A DNA stretch of 64,000 nucleotides from Billgrantia pellis (GTDB lineage Bacteria; Pseudomonadota; Gammaproteobacteria; Pseudomonadales; Halomonadaceae). Made by a program: the position numbers and the translations under genes. Location: the NCBI RefSeq assembly GCF_008297955.1, contig NZ_VTPY01000002.1, positions 248,001-312,000 on the forward strand, in the 5' to 3' direction. A model generated the notes under the pieces. The model did not search any database, was not told the origin of the DNA, and saw only the letters and a program-made list of their open reading frames with translations. Each line of letters opens with the position of its first letter. Position 1 is the stretch's first letter. Positions 19,995 to 28,776 of this stretch are shown piece by piece.

Positions 19995-21161
19995 TTATTG
20001 CAGCGCCTCGACCACACCGTCCGCCAGCAGCCGGCGGGCCACGATCACGCGCATGATCTCGTTGGTGCCCTCGAGAATCTGATGCACGCGTGTGTCGCGC
20101 ACCATGCGTTCCAGCGGGAACTCCCTCAGGTAACCATATCCGCCATGGAGTTGCAGCGCTTCGTTGCACACGCTGAAGCCCATGTCGGTAGCGAAGCGTT
20201 TGGCCATGGCGCAATAGGCGGTAGCCTCGGGATCGCCCTGATCGAGCCGCCATGCGGCATGGCGAACCATCAACCTGGCCGCGCTCAGTTCGGTGGCCAT
20301 GTCGGCCAGCTTGAACTGCAGTGCCTGGAAGTGGGACAGTTCGCGGCCGAACTGCTTGCGCTCGCCCATGTAGTTTCGCGCCAGTGTCAGGGCGTGCTGG
20401 GCGGCACCCAGCGAGCAACTGGCGATATTGAGGCGTCCGCCATCGAGCCCCTTCATGGCCAACTTGAAGCCTTCGCCCTCCTCACCCAGGCGGTTGCCGA
20501 CCGGAACGCGCACCCCATCAAAGCTGATCAGGCGCGTGGGCTGACTCTTCCAACCCATCTTCTCCTCGTTCTTGCCATACTCGATGCCCTCGGCATCGGC
20601 CGGCACCAGGATGGCCGAAACGCCGCCCGCGCCGCTATTGGGCGCACCGGTGCGCGCCATCACCACCAGCACGTCATTGGCACCGGCACCGGAAATGAAC
20701 ATCTTGGAGCCGCTGATGACGTACTCGTCCCCCTGCCGTACGGCTTTGGTTCGCAGGCTGGCCGCATCCGAGCCGGAACCGGGCTCCGTCAGGCAGTAGC
20801 AGCCCAGGCATTCTCCGCTGGTCAGACGATCCACCCAGGAGGCGCGCAGCGACTCGCTGCCCCAACTCGCCACCATCCAGGCCACCATGTTGTGGATGGT
20901 AAGATAGGCAGTCGTCGAGATGCAGCCCTGCGAGAGCTGCTCGAAAATCAGCGAGGCGTCAAGCCGCGACAGTCCCAGGCCACCACGCTCCTCGGGGAGG
21001 TAAATGCCGAGGAAGCCCGCTTCGCCAGCGCGACGAATGACCTCGACCGGAAAATGAGAGGTGGCATCCCATTCGGCGGCGTGGTCGGCCAGTTCGGCCC
21101 GAGAGAAGTCGGCGGCTGCCTGGACGAGCGCCTTCTGGTCATCGGTGAGAGAGAAGTCCAT
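19995..21161 (-). CDS. Isobutyryl-CoA dehydrogenase (acyl-CoA dehydrogenase family)
   Basis: A 388-residue FAD enzyme with acyl-CoA dehydrogenase signatures CYCLTEPGSGSDAASLRT and QLHGGYGYLREFPLERMVRD, and the catalytic glutamate in EGTNEIMR (about Glu364). The start MDFSLTDDQKALVQAA and the ISTTAYLTIHNM segment resemble isobutyryl-CoA dehydrogenases (ACAD8 type). It would oxidise isobutyryl-CoA to methacrylyl-CoA. First gene of the operon, divergent from a MerR regulator. The enoyl-CoA hydratase needed for the following step is not present here. Confidence 0.9.
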   Translation of the reverse strand: MDFSLTDDQKALVQAAADFSRAELADHAAEWDATSHFPVEVIRRAGEAGFLGIYLPEERGGLGLSRLDASLIFEQLSQGCISTTAYLTIHNMVAWMVASWGSESLRASWVDRLTSGECLGCYCLTEPGSGSDAASLRTKAVRQGDEYVISGSKMFISGAGANDVLVVMARTGAPNSGAGGVSAILVPADAEGIEYGKNEEKMGWKSQPTRLISFDGVRVPVGNRLGEEGEGFKLAMKGLDGGRLNIASCSLGAAQHALTLARNYMGERKQFGRELSHFQALQFKLADMATELSAARLMVRHAAWRLDQGDPEATAYCAMAKRFATDMGFSVCNEALQLHGGYGYLREFPLERMVRDTRVHQILEGTNEIMRVIVARRLLADGVVEALQ

Positions 21162-21260
21162 CGCGGTATCCTCGTGTGTATGGGTCTGTCAGGCCGGGAT
21201 CGAAGCGCGGTTCGGCCCGTCGGTTGGCAGGTGTTACGGAGAGGCGCTTGAACGTCAGCC

Positions 21261-21279
21261 AACCTAGCACTTGCTAGGT
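21261..21279. promoter_or_regulatory. Perfect 9-bp-arm palindrome between ibd and liuR-like gene
   Basis: Nearly the same sequence reads on both strands: AACCTAGCA, two bases, then TGCTAGGTT. It lies 100 bases upstream of the dehydrogenase start and 118 before the MerR gene. It does not resemble the MerR/LiuR site beside it and may bind a second regulator, such as a TetR-family protein. Assignment is unknown. Confidence 0.5.
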
Positions 21280-21311
21280 TTTACCGCATGCATCCCTTGG
21301 TCGACAACCAC

Positions 21312-21327
21312 TTTACGTTAACGTCAA
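21312..21327. promoter_or_regulatory. LiuR-type operator
   Basis: TTTACGTTAACGTCAA, with a perfect ACGTTAACGT core (21315-21324), resembles the ACGT-containing palindromes described for LiuR-family MerR regulators of branched-chain amino acid degradation. It sits in the divergent promoter region between the valine operon and the regulator gene. Confidence 0.7.
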
Positions 21328-21396
21328 CGTCGTCTAGTGTTGCGAATACGCGGCGGGAACCGCACGACAGCCCGCCCTACTCATAGGAAGGTAGCA

Positions 21397-21837
21397 ATGA
21401 GCACACCCAAACCGGAAGCCACCCTCGCGCTCAACGGTAGCCTGCCTCGGCACCGTCGCACTTACTCCATCGGCGAACTGGCCCGGATGTTCGAGGTGAC
21501 GCCACGCACCATCCGCTTCTACGAACAGGAAGGGCTTCTGGCGCCGGAGCGGCGGGGTCAGACCCGCATCTATCATGAGAAGGATCGTGTACGACTCAAG
21601 CTGACCTTGCGCGGCAAGCGGCTGGGCTTTTCCCTGGCCGAGATCCGCGAAGTCATCGAGATGTACGACGCCATGCCCGACGGCAACGCGCGTCAGCTCA
21701 GGCGTCTACTGGAAATCCTCGCCGACAAGCGCAACAACATGGAGCGCCAGCTCGAGGATATCCGCCTGATGCAGCGTGAGCTCGACGACGTGGAAACACG
21801 GGCACGCGAGGTGCTCGAGCGGCTCGGCCATCACTGA
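21397..21837 (+). CDS. MerR-family regulator of branched-chain amino acid/acyl-CoA catabolism (LiuR-like)
   Basis: A 146-residue MerR protein. The winged helix-turn-helix covers about residues 25-95 (YSIGELARMFEVTPRTIRFYEQEGLL, here read in two parts; then RIYHEKDRVRLKLTLRGKRLGFSLAEI), and the dimerisation coiled coil fills the rest. There are no cysteine clusters for metals. The start at 21397 has AGGAAGG upstream. Divergence from valine catabolism genes plus the ACGT palindrome between them supports a LiuR role: repression lifted when acyl-CoA intermediates build up. It precedes an acyl-CoA synthetase gene by about 105 bases. Confidence 0.88.
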   Translation: MSTPKPEATLALNGSLPRHRRTYSIGELARMFEVTPRTIRFYEQEGLLAPERRGQTRIYHEKDRVRLKLTLRGKRLGFSLAEIREVIEMYDAMPDGNARQLRRLLEILADKRNNMERQLEDIRLMQRELDDVETRAREVLERLGHH

Positions 21838-21943
21838 CCGATGACACGGCTCCTTCCCGCCATTCGCGATGGCCGGTAGTCCGGCCGCTCGCATACGGTG
21901 ATCGGCCTTCCTAGCAAACTGCCACAACAAGACGGGTAACACG

Positions 21944-23647
21944 ATGACACGCCAAGATCCTAATAAACGCGTCCCGAACAGCTACGTCAGCGGCATCAGC
22001 GATACCCCACTGAAGGGGGAAACCATCGGCGACTGCTTCGACGATACTGTCGCACGCTTTGCCGACAGAGATGCGCTGCTGAGCCTGCACCAAGGGCTGC
22101 GCTACACCTGGAAGGAGCTTCAGCAGGCCGTCGATCGGGCGGCCCGCGCCATGCTCGCATTGGGTGTGAAGAAAGGCGATCGGGTGGGCATTTGGTCGCC
22201 CAACTGCGCCGAATGGACCATCACGCAGTTCGCCACCGCCAAGATCGGTGCCATTCTGGTCAACATCAACCCCAGCTACCGCACCCACGAGCTGGAGTAC
22301 GCGCTCAAGCAGTCCGGTACCTCGACGTTGATCCTGCAAGGCAAGTTCAAGACGTCCGATTACGTGGCCACCCTGGCGGAGCTGGCGCCGGAGCTGCGTG
22401 ACGGCGCTCCCGCTACCTTCTCCTGCGCTCGCCTACCGGAGCTCAGGCGCGTCGTGTGCCTCGACGCCGACCGCGCCCTGACCGGCATGTTCAGCTGGCA
22501 AAGCATGTTGGCGCACGCCGACGAGGTATCCGCCGAGCACCTGGCCGAGATTCAGGCCACGCTGCAGTTCGACGAGCCGATCAACATTCAGTACACCTCG
22601 GGCACCACCGGCGCACCGAAGGGTGCCACCCTCTCCCATCACAACATTCTCAACAATGGCTTCTTCGTCGCCCGCACCATGGGCTTTTCGGAGCAGGACC
22701 GACTGGTGATCCCGGTGCCTCTCTATCATTGCTTCGGCATGGTGATGGGCAATCTGGGCTGCGTGACCCACGGCGCCACCATGATCTATCCCGGAGACGG
22801 TTTCGATCCGGAGGCGACGCTCAAGGCGGTCGCCGAGGAAAAGGCCACCGCCCTGTATGGCGTGCCGACCATGTTCATCGCCGAACTGGAACACCCCGAC
22901 TTCCCCCAGTACGATCTCTCCTCCCTGCGCACCGGCGTGATGGCGGGTTCGATCTGCCCCATCGAGGTGATGCGCAAGGTCATCGACAAGATGAACATGG
23001 AAGACGTCACCATCTGTTATGGAATGACCGAAACCAGCCCGGTCAGCACCCAGACCCAGACCAACGCCCCGCTGGAGAAGCGCGTGACTACCGTGGGGAC
23101 CATTCATCCCCATCTTGAAGTGAAGCTGATCAGCCCCGAGACCGGCGCCGTCGTGCCGCGCGGGGAAACGGGCGAGCTGTGTACCCGAGGTTACAGCGTG
23201 ATGCTCGGCTACTGGAACAACGACGAGGCCACCGCCAAGTCGATCGACAGTGCCGGCTGGATGCATACCGGGGACCTGGCGACCATGGATGAGGATGGCT
23301 ACATCGCCATTGTCGGACGCATCAAGGACATGATCATCCGCGGCGGGGAGAACATCTATCCGCGCGAGATCGAGGACTTCCTCTATACTCATCCGGCCAT
23401 TTCCGACGTGCAGGTAATCGGCGTGCCCGACGAGAAGTACGGTGAAGAGGTCATGGCCTGGGTCAAGCTCGGCGAGGGTCAGACGCTGAGCGACGACGAG
23501 CTCAAGGCATTCTGCAAGGGTAAGATTGCCCATTACAAGATCCCACGCTACGTGAAGTTCGTCGACGAGTTCCCCATGACCGTTACCGGCAAGATCCAGA
23601 AGTTCAAGATGCGCGAGGAAGCGACTCACGAGCTGGGTCTGGCCTGA
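21944..23647 (+). CDS. Medium/long-chain acyl-CoA synthetase, AMP-binding family
   Basis: A 567-residue ANL-superfamily ligase that activates a carboxylic acid to its CoA thioester by way of an acyl-adenylate. Adenylation motifs are present in order: [62 protein letters not shown] and a C-terminal GKIQK with the catalytic lysine. It resembles the ACSF2-type medium-chain synthetases rather than FadD. Its place after the LiuR-like gene suggests a substrate in branched-chain or short fatty acid catabolism; that is inference. Confidence 0.9.
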   Translation: MTRQDPNKRVPNSYVSGISDTPLKGETIGDCFDDTVARFADRDALLSLHQGLRYTWKELQQAVDRAARAMLALGVKKGDRVGIWSPNCAEWTITQFATAKIGAILVNINPSYRTHELEYALKQSGTSTLILQGKFKTSDYVATLAELAPELRDGAPATFSCARLPELRRVVCLDADRALTGMFSWQSMLAHADEVSAEHLAEIQATLQFDEPINIQYTSGTTGAPKGATLSHHNILNNGFFVARTMGFSEQDRLVIPVPLYHCFGMVMGNLGCVTHGATMIYPGDGFDPEATLKAVAEEKATALYGVPTMFIAELEHPDFPQYDLSSLRTGVMAGSICPIEVMRKVIDKMNMEDVTICYGMTETSPVSTQTQTNAPLEKRVTTVGTIHPHLEVKLISPETGAVVPRGETGELCTRGYSVMLGYWNNDEATAKSIDSAGWMHTGDLATMDEDGYIAIVGRIKDMIIRGGENIYPREIEDFLYTHPAISDVQVIGVPDEKYGEEVMAWVKLGEGQTLSDDELKAFCKGKIAHYKIPRYVKFVDEFPMTVTGKIQKFKMREEATHELGLA

Positions 23648-23683
23648 GCCGGAAGCCGCCAAAGCCGGCGCCATTCTACGCAG

Positions 23684-23717
23684 TTACCCCCCGCAGCTGC
23701 GCTGCGGGGGGGGGTAA
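23684..23717. terminator. G-run hairpin between acyl-CoA synthetase and hpt
   Basis: TTACCCCCCGCAGC (23684-23697) pairs with GCTGCGGGGGGGGGTAA (23701-23717) around TGC. The arms contain six C and nine G. It stands between two convergent genes and could terminate both; the long G run could also fold differently or slip in replication. Confidence 0.6.
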
Positions 23718-23778
23718 TGGGTTTGCAGTATCCGACTAGGTCCGCGAGACAGACGAACTGCACTCCGGCACAGCCGGG

Positions 23779-24357
23779 TCAGAGCCCCTTGGGGGCGAAG
23801 ATCCCAGGTGCATTGCGCCAGTAGCCCTTGTAGTCCATGCCGAAGCCGAACACGTAACGATCCGCCACCTCGAGACTGCAATAATCGGCCTTGAGCCCCG
23901 GCACCGCCTTGCGATCGTGGCGCTTGTCGACCAGCACGGCGGTCGAAATGCTGGCCGCACCCGCCTCGCGGCAATAGTCGAGAATGGCGGCCAGGGTCGC
24001 CCCCTCGTCGAGGATATCGTCGACGATGACCACGTGGCGATCGGCCATGGGAATTTCCGGCGAGACACGCCAGAACAGCTCACCACCGCGAAGGCCACCG
24101 CGATAGCGCGTGGCATGGAGATAGTCGACTTCCAGAGGAAAACCCAGTCGGGTCAGGAGGTGACCGGTAGTGATCAGGCCGCCATTCATCACGCAGTAAA
24201 AGACCGGCAACTTGTCGCCGAGATCGGTCGTGATCTGCTCGGCCATGCGATCGAGGGCACGCTCGACCTCTTCATGGGTGATCAGGCAATCGGCGTTCTC
24301 CATGACGTCGCGCATCGTAGCCAGGGATTCGTGAAAAGCGGGATCGAGTTTGGGCAT
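23779..24357 (-). CDS. hpt: Hypoxanthine-guanine phosphoribosyltransferase
   Basis: A 192-residue purine salvage enzyme that joins hypoxanthine or guanine to PRPP. The PRPP loop is [14 protein letters not shown] (about 108-121), preceded by the flexible-loop region [16 protein letters not shown]. The tail [17 protein letters not shown] is typical of the proteobacterial hypoxanthine-guanine type. It lies 58 bases downstream of nagZ on the same strand, an arrangement found in other gammaproteobacteria, and is probably co-transcribed. Confidence 0.92.
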   Translation of the reverse strand: MPKLDPAFHESLATMRDVMENADCLITHEEVERALDRMAEQITTDLGDKLPVFYCVMNGGLITTGHLLTRLGFPLEVDYLHATRYRGGLRGGELFWRVSPEIPMADRHVVIVDDILDEGATLAAILDYCREAGAASISTAVLVDKRHDRKAVPGLKADYCSLEVADRYVFGFGMDYKGYWRNAPGIFAPKGL

Positions 24358-24415
24358 GGAACGTTCGTCTCAGCCAGGTAAACGTATGAGTGAAAACAGA
24401 AGACGGCCGGTCCGC

Positions 24416-25429
24416 TCAAAGGCTGGCCATGGCTTCCAGCCGGGCATGCACACGGCGCCAGCGACCCAGCGCCTCGAGCGCATCGAGGTCGGGGCGAGCA
24501 CGGCCATAGCGCAGCCGTGCCGCCAGGCGCGTGGTGCGCCCCGTACAGGCCTCGAGAGCTTCCAGCGCGGCGGCACGATCATTGCAGACAAGCACCATGT
24601 CGCACCCGGCCTCGAGAGCCGCTAGCGCCCGCTCCCCCGGCGAACCGGCAAATGCGGCGCCTGCCATGCCGAGATCGTCCGAAAAGATAGTCCCCCTGAA
24701 GCCCAACGACTCGCGCAGCAGGCCAAGCCAGCTCGCCGAGAACCCCGCCGGTCGCGCATCAAAAGCGGGATAGGTCACATGAGCCGGCATCACGCCATCG
24801 AGGCGCGACGAAAGTTCGCTGAACGGAATCAGGTCATGTCGGCGCAGCGCTTCCAAGGGACGCTCGTCGACGGGCTGCTCCAGGTGGGAGTCCGCCGCCA
24901 CGCCGCCATGGCCGGGAAAATGCTTCCCCACCGCTGCCATGCCCGCTTCGTGCAACCCGCTGATGAAGGCTCCGGCCATGGCGGCGACCGCGTCAGGGTC
25001 GGATGAGAAGCTGCGATCGCCGATCACGCTGGAGATACCGCTATCCACGTCCAGTACCGGCGCGAAGGTAAGGTCCAGCCCACTCGCGGCCATCTCCATG
25101 CCCAGCAGCCAGCCGGCGTCGAGGCATAGGCGTAGGGTCACTTCCGGTGACGTCGCAAAATCGCGTCCGATACGCCCCATGGCGGGTAATCGGGTCACGC
25201 CTTCGCGCAGGCGCTGGACCCGACCGCCCTCCTGGTCGATGGCCAGCAGCAGCTCGGGACGCAGCCGGCGAATGGCGTCGCACAGCTCGCGTACCTGTCG
25301 CGCACTCTCGATGTTGCGGGCGAACAAGATCACGCCACCCACCTCGGGACGCTGCAGTAGCTGTCGTTCGTCCGCGAGGAGCCGGGGGCCTTCCAGATCC
25401 AGCATCACCGGTCCGAGGGTCTGCGTCAT
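24416..25429 (-). CDS. nagZ: Beta-N-acetylhexosaminidase NagZ
   Basis: A cytoplasmic family-3 glycosidase of 337 residues that removes N-acetylglucosamine from anhydromuropeptides during cell-wall recycling; its products can influence AmpC beta-lactamase induction where ampR is present. Visible motifs are AIDQEGGRVQRL (64-75), TFAPVLDVDS (121-130) and the family catalytic loop KHFPGHGGVAADSH (169-182). The start at 25429 (complement) has AAGGA upstream; an earlier in-frame start adds an unrelated stretch. It belongs to a minus-strand group with psrA, an L,D-transpeptidase and hpt. Confidence 0.95.
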   Translation of the reverse strand: MTQTLGPVMLDLEGPRLLADERQLLQRPEVGGVILFARNIESARQVRELCDAIRRLRPELLLAIDQEGGRVQRLREGVTRLPAMGRIGRDFATSPEVTLRLCLDAGWLLGMEMAASGLDLTFAPVLDVDSGISSVIGDRSFSSDPDAVAAMAGAFISGLHEAGMAAVGKHFPGHGGVAADSHLEQPVDERPLEALRRHDLIPFSELSSRLDGVMPAHVTYPAFDARPAGFSASWLGLLRESLGFRGTIFSDDLGMAGAAFAGSPGERALAALEAGCDMVLVCNDRAAALEALEACTGRTTRLAARLRYGRARPDLDALEALGRWRRVHARLEAMASL

Positions 25430-25546
25430 GATCGGAGTCCTTGGGGCTTGGAAGGGAGCTGATTCTAGACCAAAGAGGTCGCCGACGACAGCCATGACAA
25501 GCAAGCATCCGCCTGCCCGGGCGACGACAAGGCATACGTTCGTCGA

Positions 25547-26068
25547 TCAGTCGTCATGCAGCCAGACGGGAGTGCCGGGCGGGGCCAGGGCGAAGAGCTC
25601 GAGCAGCGCCTCGTCACGCAGCCGAATGCAGCCATGCGAACGCGGCTCCCCCATCGGTTGGTCCGGCGGCGTACCGTGAAAATAGATATAGCGCCGCTGT
25701 GAGTCGACGTCGCCTCCCCGGTTGAAGCCACGCTCGAGGCCGCACAGCCACAGGATGCGAGTCAGGATCCAATCGCGTTCCGGATGAGCGGCGGCCAGAG
25801 CCGGACTGTATACCTCACCGGTGGGGCGCCGGCCGCGAAATACCGCGCCGAAGGGCTGGTTGGCGCCGATTGCCGCCCTGACGTAATGCCAGCCGAGCGG
25901 TGTACCGCCACTCCCCTCACCTTGTCCCGGACCGGCCAGCGCCGTCGAGGCCGGCCACTCCGCCAGCATTCGGCCACCCTGCCAGTGCACCAGGCGCTGG
26001 CGGGCAATGTCGACTTCGAACCAGGTCCCCTCGCGGGGCGGCAGCTCGGTTAACCGGGGCGTACGCAT
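25547..26068 (-). CDS. L,D-transpeptidase family (YkuD domain) protein
   Basis: A 173-residue single-domain protein with the YkuD catalytic signature: His131 in YFHGTPPDQPMG and Cys147 in SHGCIRL. Such enzymes link meso-diaminopimelate residues of peptidoglycan or attach proteins to it. Unusually, no signal peptide or LysM domain is visible; the frame starts MRTPRLTELPPREGTWFEVD. Either export uses another route or the protein acts on cytoplasmic muropeptides, which would fit with nagZ next door. The start lies one base after the psrA stop, with AAGGCGAG inside psrA, so translation is probably coupled. Confidence 0.9.
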   Translation of the reverse strand: MRTPRLTELPPREGTWFEVDIARQRLVHWQGGRMLAEWPASTALAGPGQGEGSGGTPLGWHYVRAAIGANQPFGAVFRGRRPTGEVYSPALAAAHPERDWILTRILWLCGLERGFNRGGDVDSQRRYIYFHGTPPDQPMGEPRSHGCIRLRDEALLELFALAPPGTPVWLHDD

Positions 26069-26069
26069 C

Positions 26070-26735
26070 TCAGCTCGCCTTGGCTCGCGGCAGGGCGGGG
26101 GGAGGCAGCGGAGCGTTCAGGGCGGCCACCACGACCGGACGCAAGCGACGAATCAGGTCGCGTACCGAGACATGCTCCTGATAATCCTTTTCGGCGATGT
26201 CACGCAAGGCATCGAGCCCCGAGAGAGTGAAGATCACCGTCCCGAGAACGAAGTGCAGGCGCCAGAAACGCTCGGCGTCGGGCAACTCCGGTGTGGCGCG
26301 CCGTACCAGCTCGACGAAGCGGGTGAACACGCTGCCGTACTCCTCCTGAATGTACCGACGCAGATGCCCCTGGGCCTGGCTGTAGGCGAGTCCCAGCAGT
26401 TTCATGAACACCTTCAGGCTATGTTTCTCGGCGGGTACCTCGAGCACGGTCCTGGCCATTGTCTCCAGCAACTCCTCGAGAGGAATGACGCCGTCGTCAT
26501 GGCGCGCCTCGAGTTCGTCGAGAGCGTGATGAAAGCGTACCGTGAAGGGATCGAGATAGCGGGCGAAGACCGCCTGGATCAGCGCTTTCTTCGAGCCGAA
26601 GTGGTAGTTCACCGCGGCGAGATTGACACGCGCCTTGCTGGTGATGGTGCGCAACGACGTCTCGGCGAAGCCGCGTTCGGCGAAAAGGACTTCGGCGGTA
26701 TCAAGGATGCGCGTGACGGTATCGGTCTGAGCCAT
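26070..26735 (-). CDS. psrA: TetR-family fatty-acid-responsive regulator PsrA
   Basis: A 221-residue regulator whose N-terminus (MAQTDTVTRILDTAEVLFAERGF, ETSLRTITSKARVNLAAVNYHFGSKKAL) closely matches Pseudomonas PsrA, a repressor of beta-oxidation genes released by long-chain fatty acids that also activates rpoS there. The start at 26735 is chosen over an ATG at 26768 because PsrA proteins begin MAQ and because a PsrA-like box then lies in the leader. Placement beside lexA on the other strand and nagZ downstream is the gene order known from Pseudomonas. Confidence 0.92.
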   Translation of the reverse strand: MAQTDTVTRILDTAEVLFAERGFAETSLRTITSKARVNLAAVNYHFGSKKALIQAVFARYLDPFTVRFHHALDELEARHDDGVIPLEELLETMARTVLEVPAEKHSLKVFMKLLGLAYSQAQGHLRRYIQEEYGSVFTRFVELVRRATPELPDAERFWRLHFVLGTVIFTLSGLDALRDIAEKDYQEHVSVRDLIRRLRPVVVAALNAPLPPPALPRAKAS

Positions 26736-26748
26736 GGTCGTTCCGCTG

Positions 26749-26762
26749 GAAACAGTTGTTTT
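26749..26762. promoter_or_regulatory. PsrA-like autoregulatory box
   Basis: GAAAC, four bases, GTTTT closely fits the published PsrA pattern G/C-AAAC-N2-4-GTTT-G/C. A GTTTTAAAC element overlaps it on the right. It sits 14 bases upstream of the chosen psrA start, as expected for self-repression. Confidence 0.55.
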
Positions 26763-26866
26763 AAACATAAGGAAAGTCTACGCCATTCATCTTCTTCAAA
26801 CAAACCGACGCTCGGGAGAGACGTTTAAAACGTGGATCGAATGATGGTTGAGAAGCAAGTCGCCTT

Positions 26867-26903
26867 TTTACTGGATAGACTTCCATGCTGTATACTTGCA
26901 CAA
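26867..26903 (+). promoter_or_regulatory. lexA promoter with two near-consensus SOS boxes
   Basis: Two tandem LexA-like sites follow CTG-N10-CA: CTG at 26871 to CAT at 26884-26886, and CTG at 26888 to CAA at 26901-26903. The second overlaps a TATACT -10 element (26891-26896). Each deviates only at the final base of CTG-N10-CAG. Twin boxes before lexA are also found in E. coli. Confidence 0.6.
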
Positions 26904-26928
26904 CAAGGCACGCCAACCGGAGGACGAC

Positions 26929-27576
26929 ATGACACGCCCCCTCACCTCGCGCCAGCAGAACGTATACGATTTCATCGTCAAGACGATGAACGATTTCGGC
27001 TATCCTCCGACCCGCGCTGAAATCGCCCGGGCCCTGGGCTTTCGCTCCCCCAATGCCGCCGAGGAGCATCTGCGCGCGCTGGAACGCAAGGGCGTGATCC
27101 GAGTGATTCGCGGTACCTCGCGCGGGATTCGTCTGCCGGCCCAGGAAAGCGAACCCGGCGATAGCGAAGCCGGCGCTGAAGGCCTGCCGATCATTGGCGA
27201 AGTCGCCGCCGGCAGCCCGATACTGGCTGCGGAGCACATCGACCGCTACTGCCCTCTCCCTCCGGAATTCTTCACCCCGCGCGCCGACTATCTGCTCAAG
27301 GTCCGCGGCCTGTCGATGAAGGACGCGGGCATTCTCGAGGGCGACCTGCTGGCCGTGCATCGCACCGAACGCGTTCGCGACGGTCAGATCGTCGTCGCCC
27401 GGCTCGAAGACGACGTTACGGTCAAGCGCTTCCGCCGCGATGGGCATCGGGTAACCCTGGAGGCCGAGAATTCCGATTTCGCCCCGATTGAAGTGGACTT
27501 GCGCCACCAACCGCTGGAGATCGAAGGCATCGGGGTGGGAGTCATACGCGGCGGCAACGGCCAAGCTCTGGGGTAA
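26929..27576 (+). CDS. lexA: LexA repressor
   Basis: The SOS-response repressor, 215 residues. The N-terminal winged helix ([16 protein letters not shown], then [23 protein letters not shown]) is followed by the self-cleavage site Ala-Gly in EVAAGSP (about 92-93), catalytic serine in RGLSMKD (about 129) and lysine in VTVKRF (about 166). The start at 26929 has GGAGGA five bases upstream; the longer frame from 26848 would contain the operators. RecA bound to single-stranded DNA would trigger cleavage and derepress lexA and probably dinB behind it. Confidence 0.98.
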   Translation: MTRPLTSRQQNVYDFIVKTMNDFGYPPTRAEIARALGFRSPNAAEEHLRALERKGVIRVIRGTSRGIRLPAQESEPGDSEAGAEGLPIIGEVAAGSPILAAEHIDRYCPLPPEFFTPRADYLLKVRGLSMKDAGILEGDLLAVHRTERVRDGQIVVARLEDDVTVKRFRRDGHRVTLEAENSDFAPIEVDLRHQPLEIEGIGVGVIRGGNGQALG

Positions 27577-27624
27577 GAATTGGCCTTTGCTCGCGCAACT
27601 CCGCAAGCTTAGGTACTTCTCGTC

Positions 27625-28776
27625 ATGGCTACGAGCCGCAAGATTCTGCATGCCGATTGCGACTGCTTCTACGCCGCGGTAGAAATGCGCGACAACCCTG
27701 CGTTGCGCGAGGTTCCGCTGGCGATCGGCGGCCGGGCCGAGGGGCGCGGGGTCATCTCCACTTGCAACTACCCGGCCCGCGCCTACGGTATCCACTCTGC
27801 CATGCCGACCGCGCGCGCACTGCGGCTGTGTCCCCATCTCACGTTGCTGCCTGGCGATTTCGACCGCTACCGCGAGGCCTCGCGACAACTACTGGCGATT
27901 TTTCAGGAACTTACGACGATCGTCGAGCCGCTGTCACTGGACGAAGCCTTTCTCGACGTTTCCGACGTGACGCGCTTTTCCGGCAGCGCGACCTGGATGG
28001 CGAGATGGCTCAAGGCGGAGTGCCTCAGACGTGTAGGCATTACCGTCTCGGTGGGAGCGGCCCCGACGAAATTCCTGGCCAAGATCGCCAGCGACTGGGA
28101 GAAACCCGACGGGCTCACCGTCATCGCCCCGACGCAGGTCGACGACTTCCTGCGCGAGCTGCCGGTCACCAAGCTCCACGGCGTCGGGCCGGCAACGGCG
28201 AAACGTCTTGAAGCGCTGGAAATAGCCACCTGCAGCGACCTGCAGCGCATTCCCATCGAGAGGTTGTTGCAGGAATTCGGCAAATTCGGGCGACGTTTGT
28301 TCGAGCTCGCTCGCGGCATCGACGACCGACCGGTGCGGGTGGAGCGCGAGCGCAAGTCGATCAGTGCGGAAGTCACTTTCGCCAGCGACCTTCAATCGCT
28401 GATCCAATGTCGCGCCGAGTTGGGGCCATTGTGCCAACGTCTGGAAGCGCGCATCGCCCGTCACGGCGAGCCGCCACTGGCCGGCGCTTTCGTCAAGGTA
28501 CGCTTCGATGACTTCACTCTCACGACGCTCGACAGCCGCGGCGCCTCCCCCTCTCTCGACACCTACTTCTCGCTGCTGGAGCAGGCCTGGGCGCGACGTA
28601 AACGGCCGGTACGACTGCTCGGTGTGGGCGTCCGCCTGGTGTCGGAGGATGCGCGGCGCCAGCTCAGCCTGCCACTCGATGCCACCGCCGGGAACAGTGC
28701 CGCTACTTGGTATCGATGTAGCGATGCCGATCGAACGTCGCCACCCAATTGGGGTGATAGATCATCAGGCAACTGA
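27625..28776 (+). CDS. dinB: DNA polymerase IV
   Basis: A Y-family translesion polymerase of 383 residues. Catalytic carboxylates are in DCDCFYAAVE (11-20) and SLDEAFLD (104-111), with helix-hairpin-helix KLHGVGPATAKRL, and the little-finger domain ends at the beta-clamp motif QLSLPL (346-351). In family members the clamp motif normally marks the C-terminus, but here 32 more residues follow, overlapping the antisense gene's 3' end by 74 bases. The gene starts 48 bases after lexA, so SOS control through read-through from lexA is likely; no separate SOS box is visible. Confidence 0.96.
   Translation: MATSRKILHADCDCFYAAVEMRDNPALREVPLAIGGRAEGRGVISTCNYPARAYGIHSAMPTARALRLCPHLTLLPGDFDRYREASRQLLAIFQELTTIVEPLSLDEAFLDVSDVTRFSGSATWMARWLKAECLRRVGITVSVGAAPTKFLAKIASDWEKPDGLTVIAPTQVDDFLRELPVTKLHGVGPATAKRLEALEIATCSDLQRIPIERLLQEFGKFGRRLFELARGIDDRPVRVERERKSISAEVTFASDLQSLIQCRAELGPLCQRLEARIARHGEPPLAGAFVKVRFDDFTLTTLDSRGASPSLDTYFSLLEQAWARRKRPVRLLGVGVRLVSEDARRQLSLPLDATAGNSAATWYRCSDADRTSPPNWGDRSSGN

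Noticed and set aside
27577-27624. Separate SOS box for dinB
   Set aside because: No CTG-N10-CAG-like element occurs between lexA and dinB; read-through from lexA is the simpler view.
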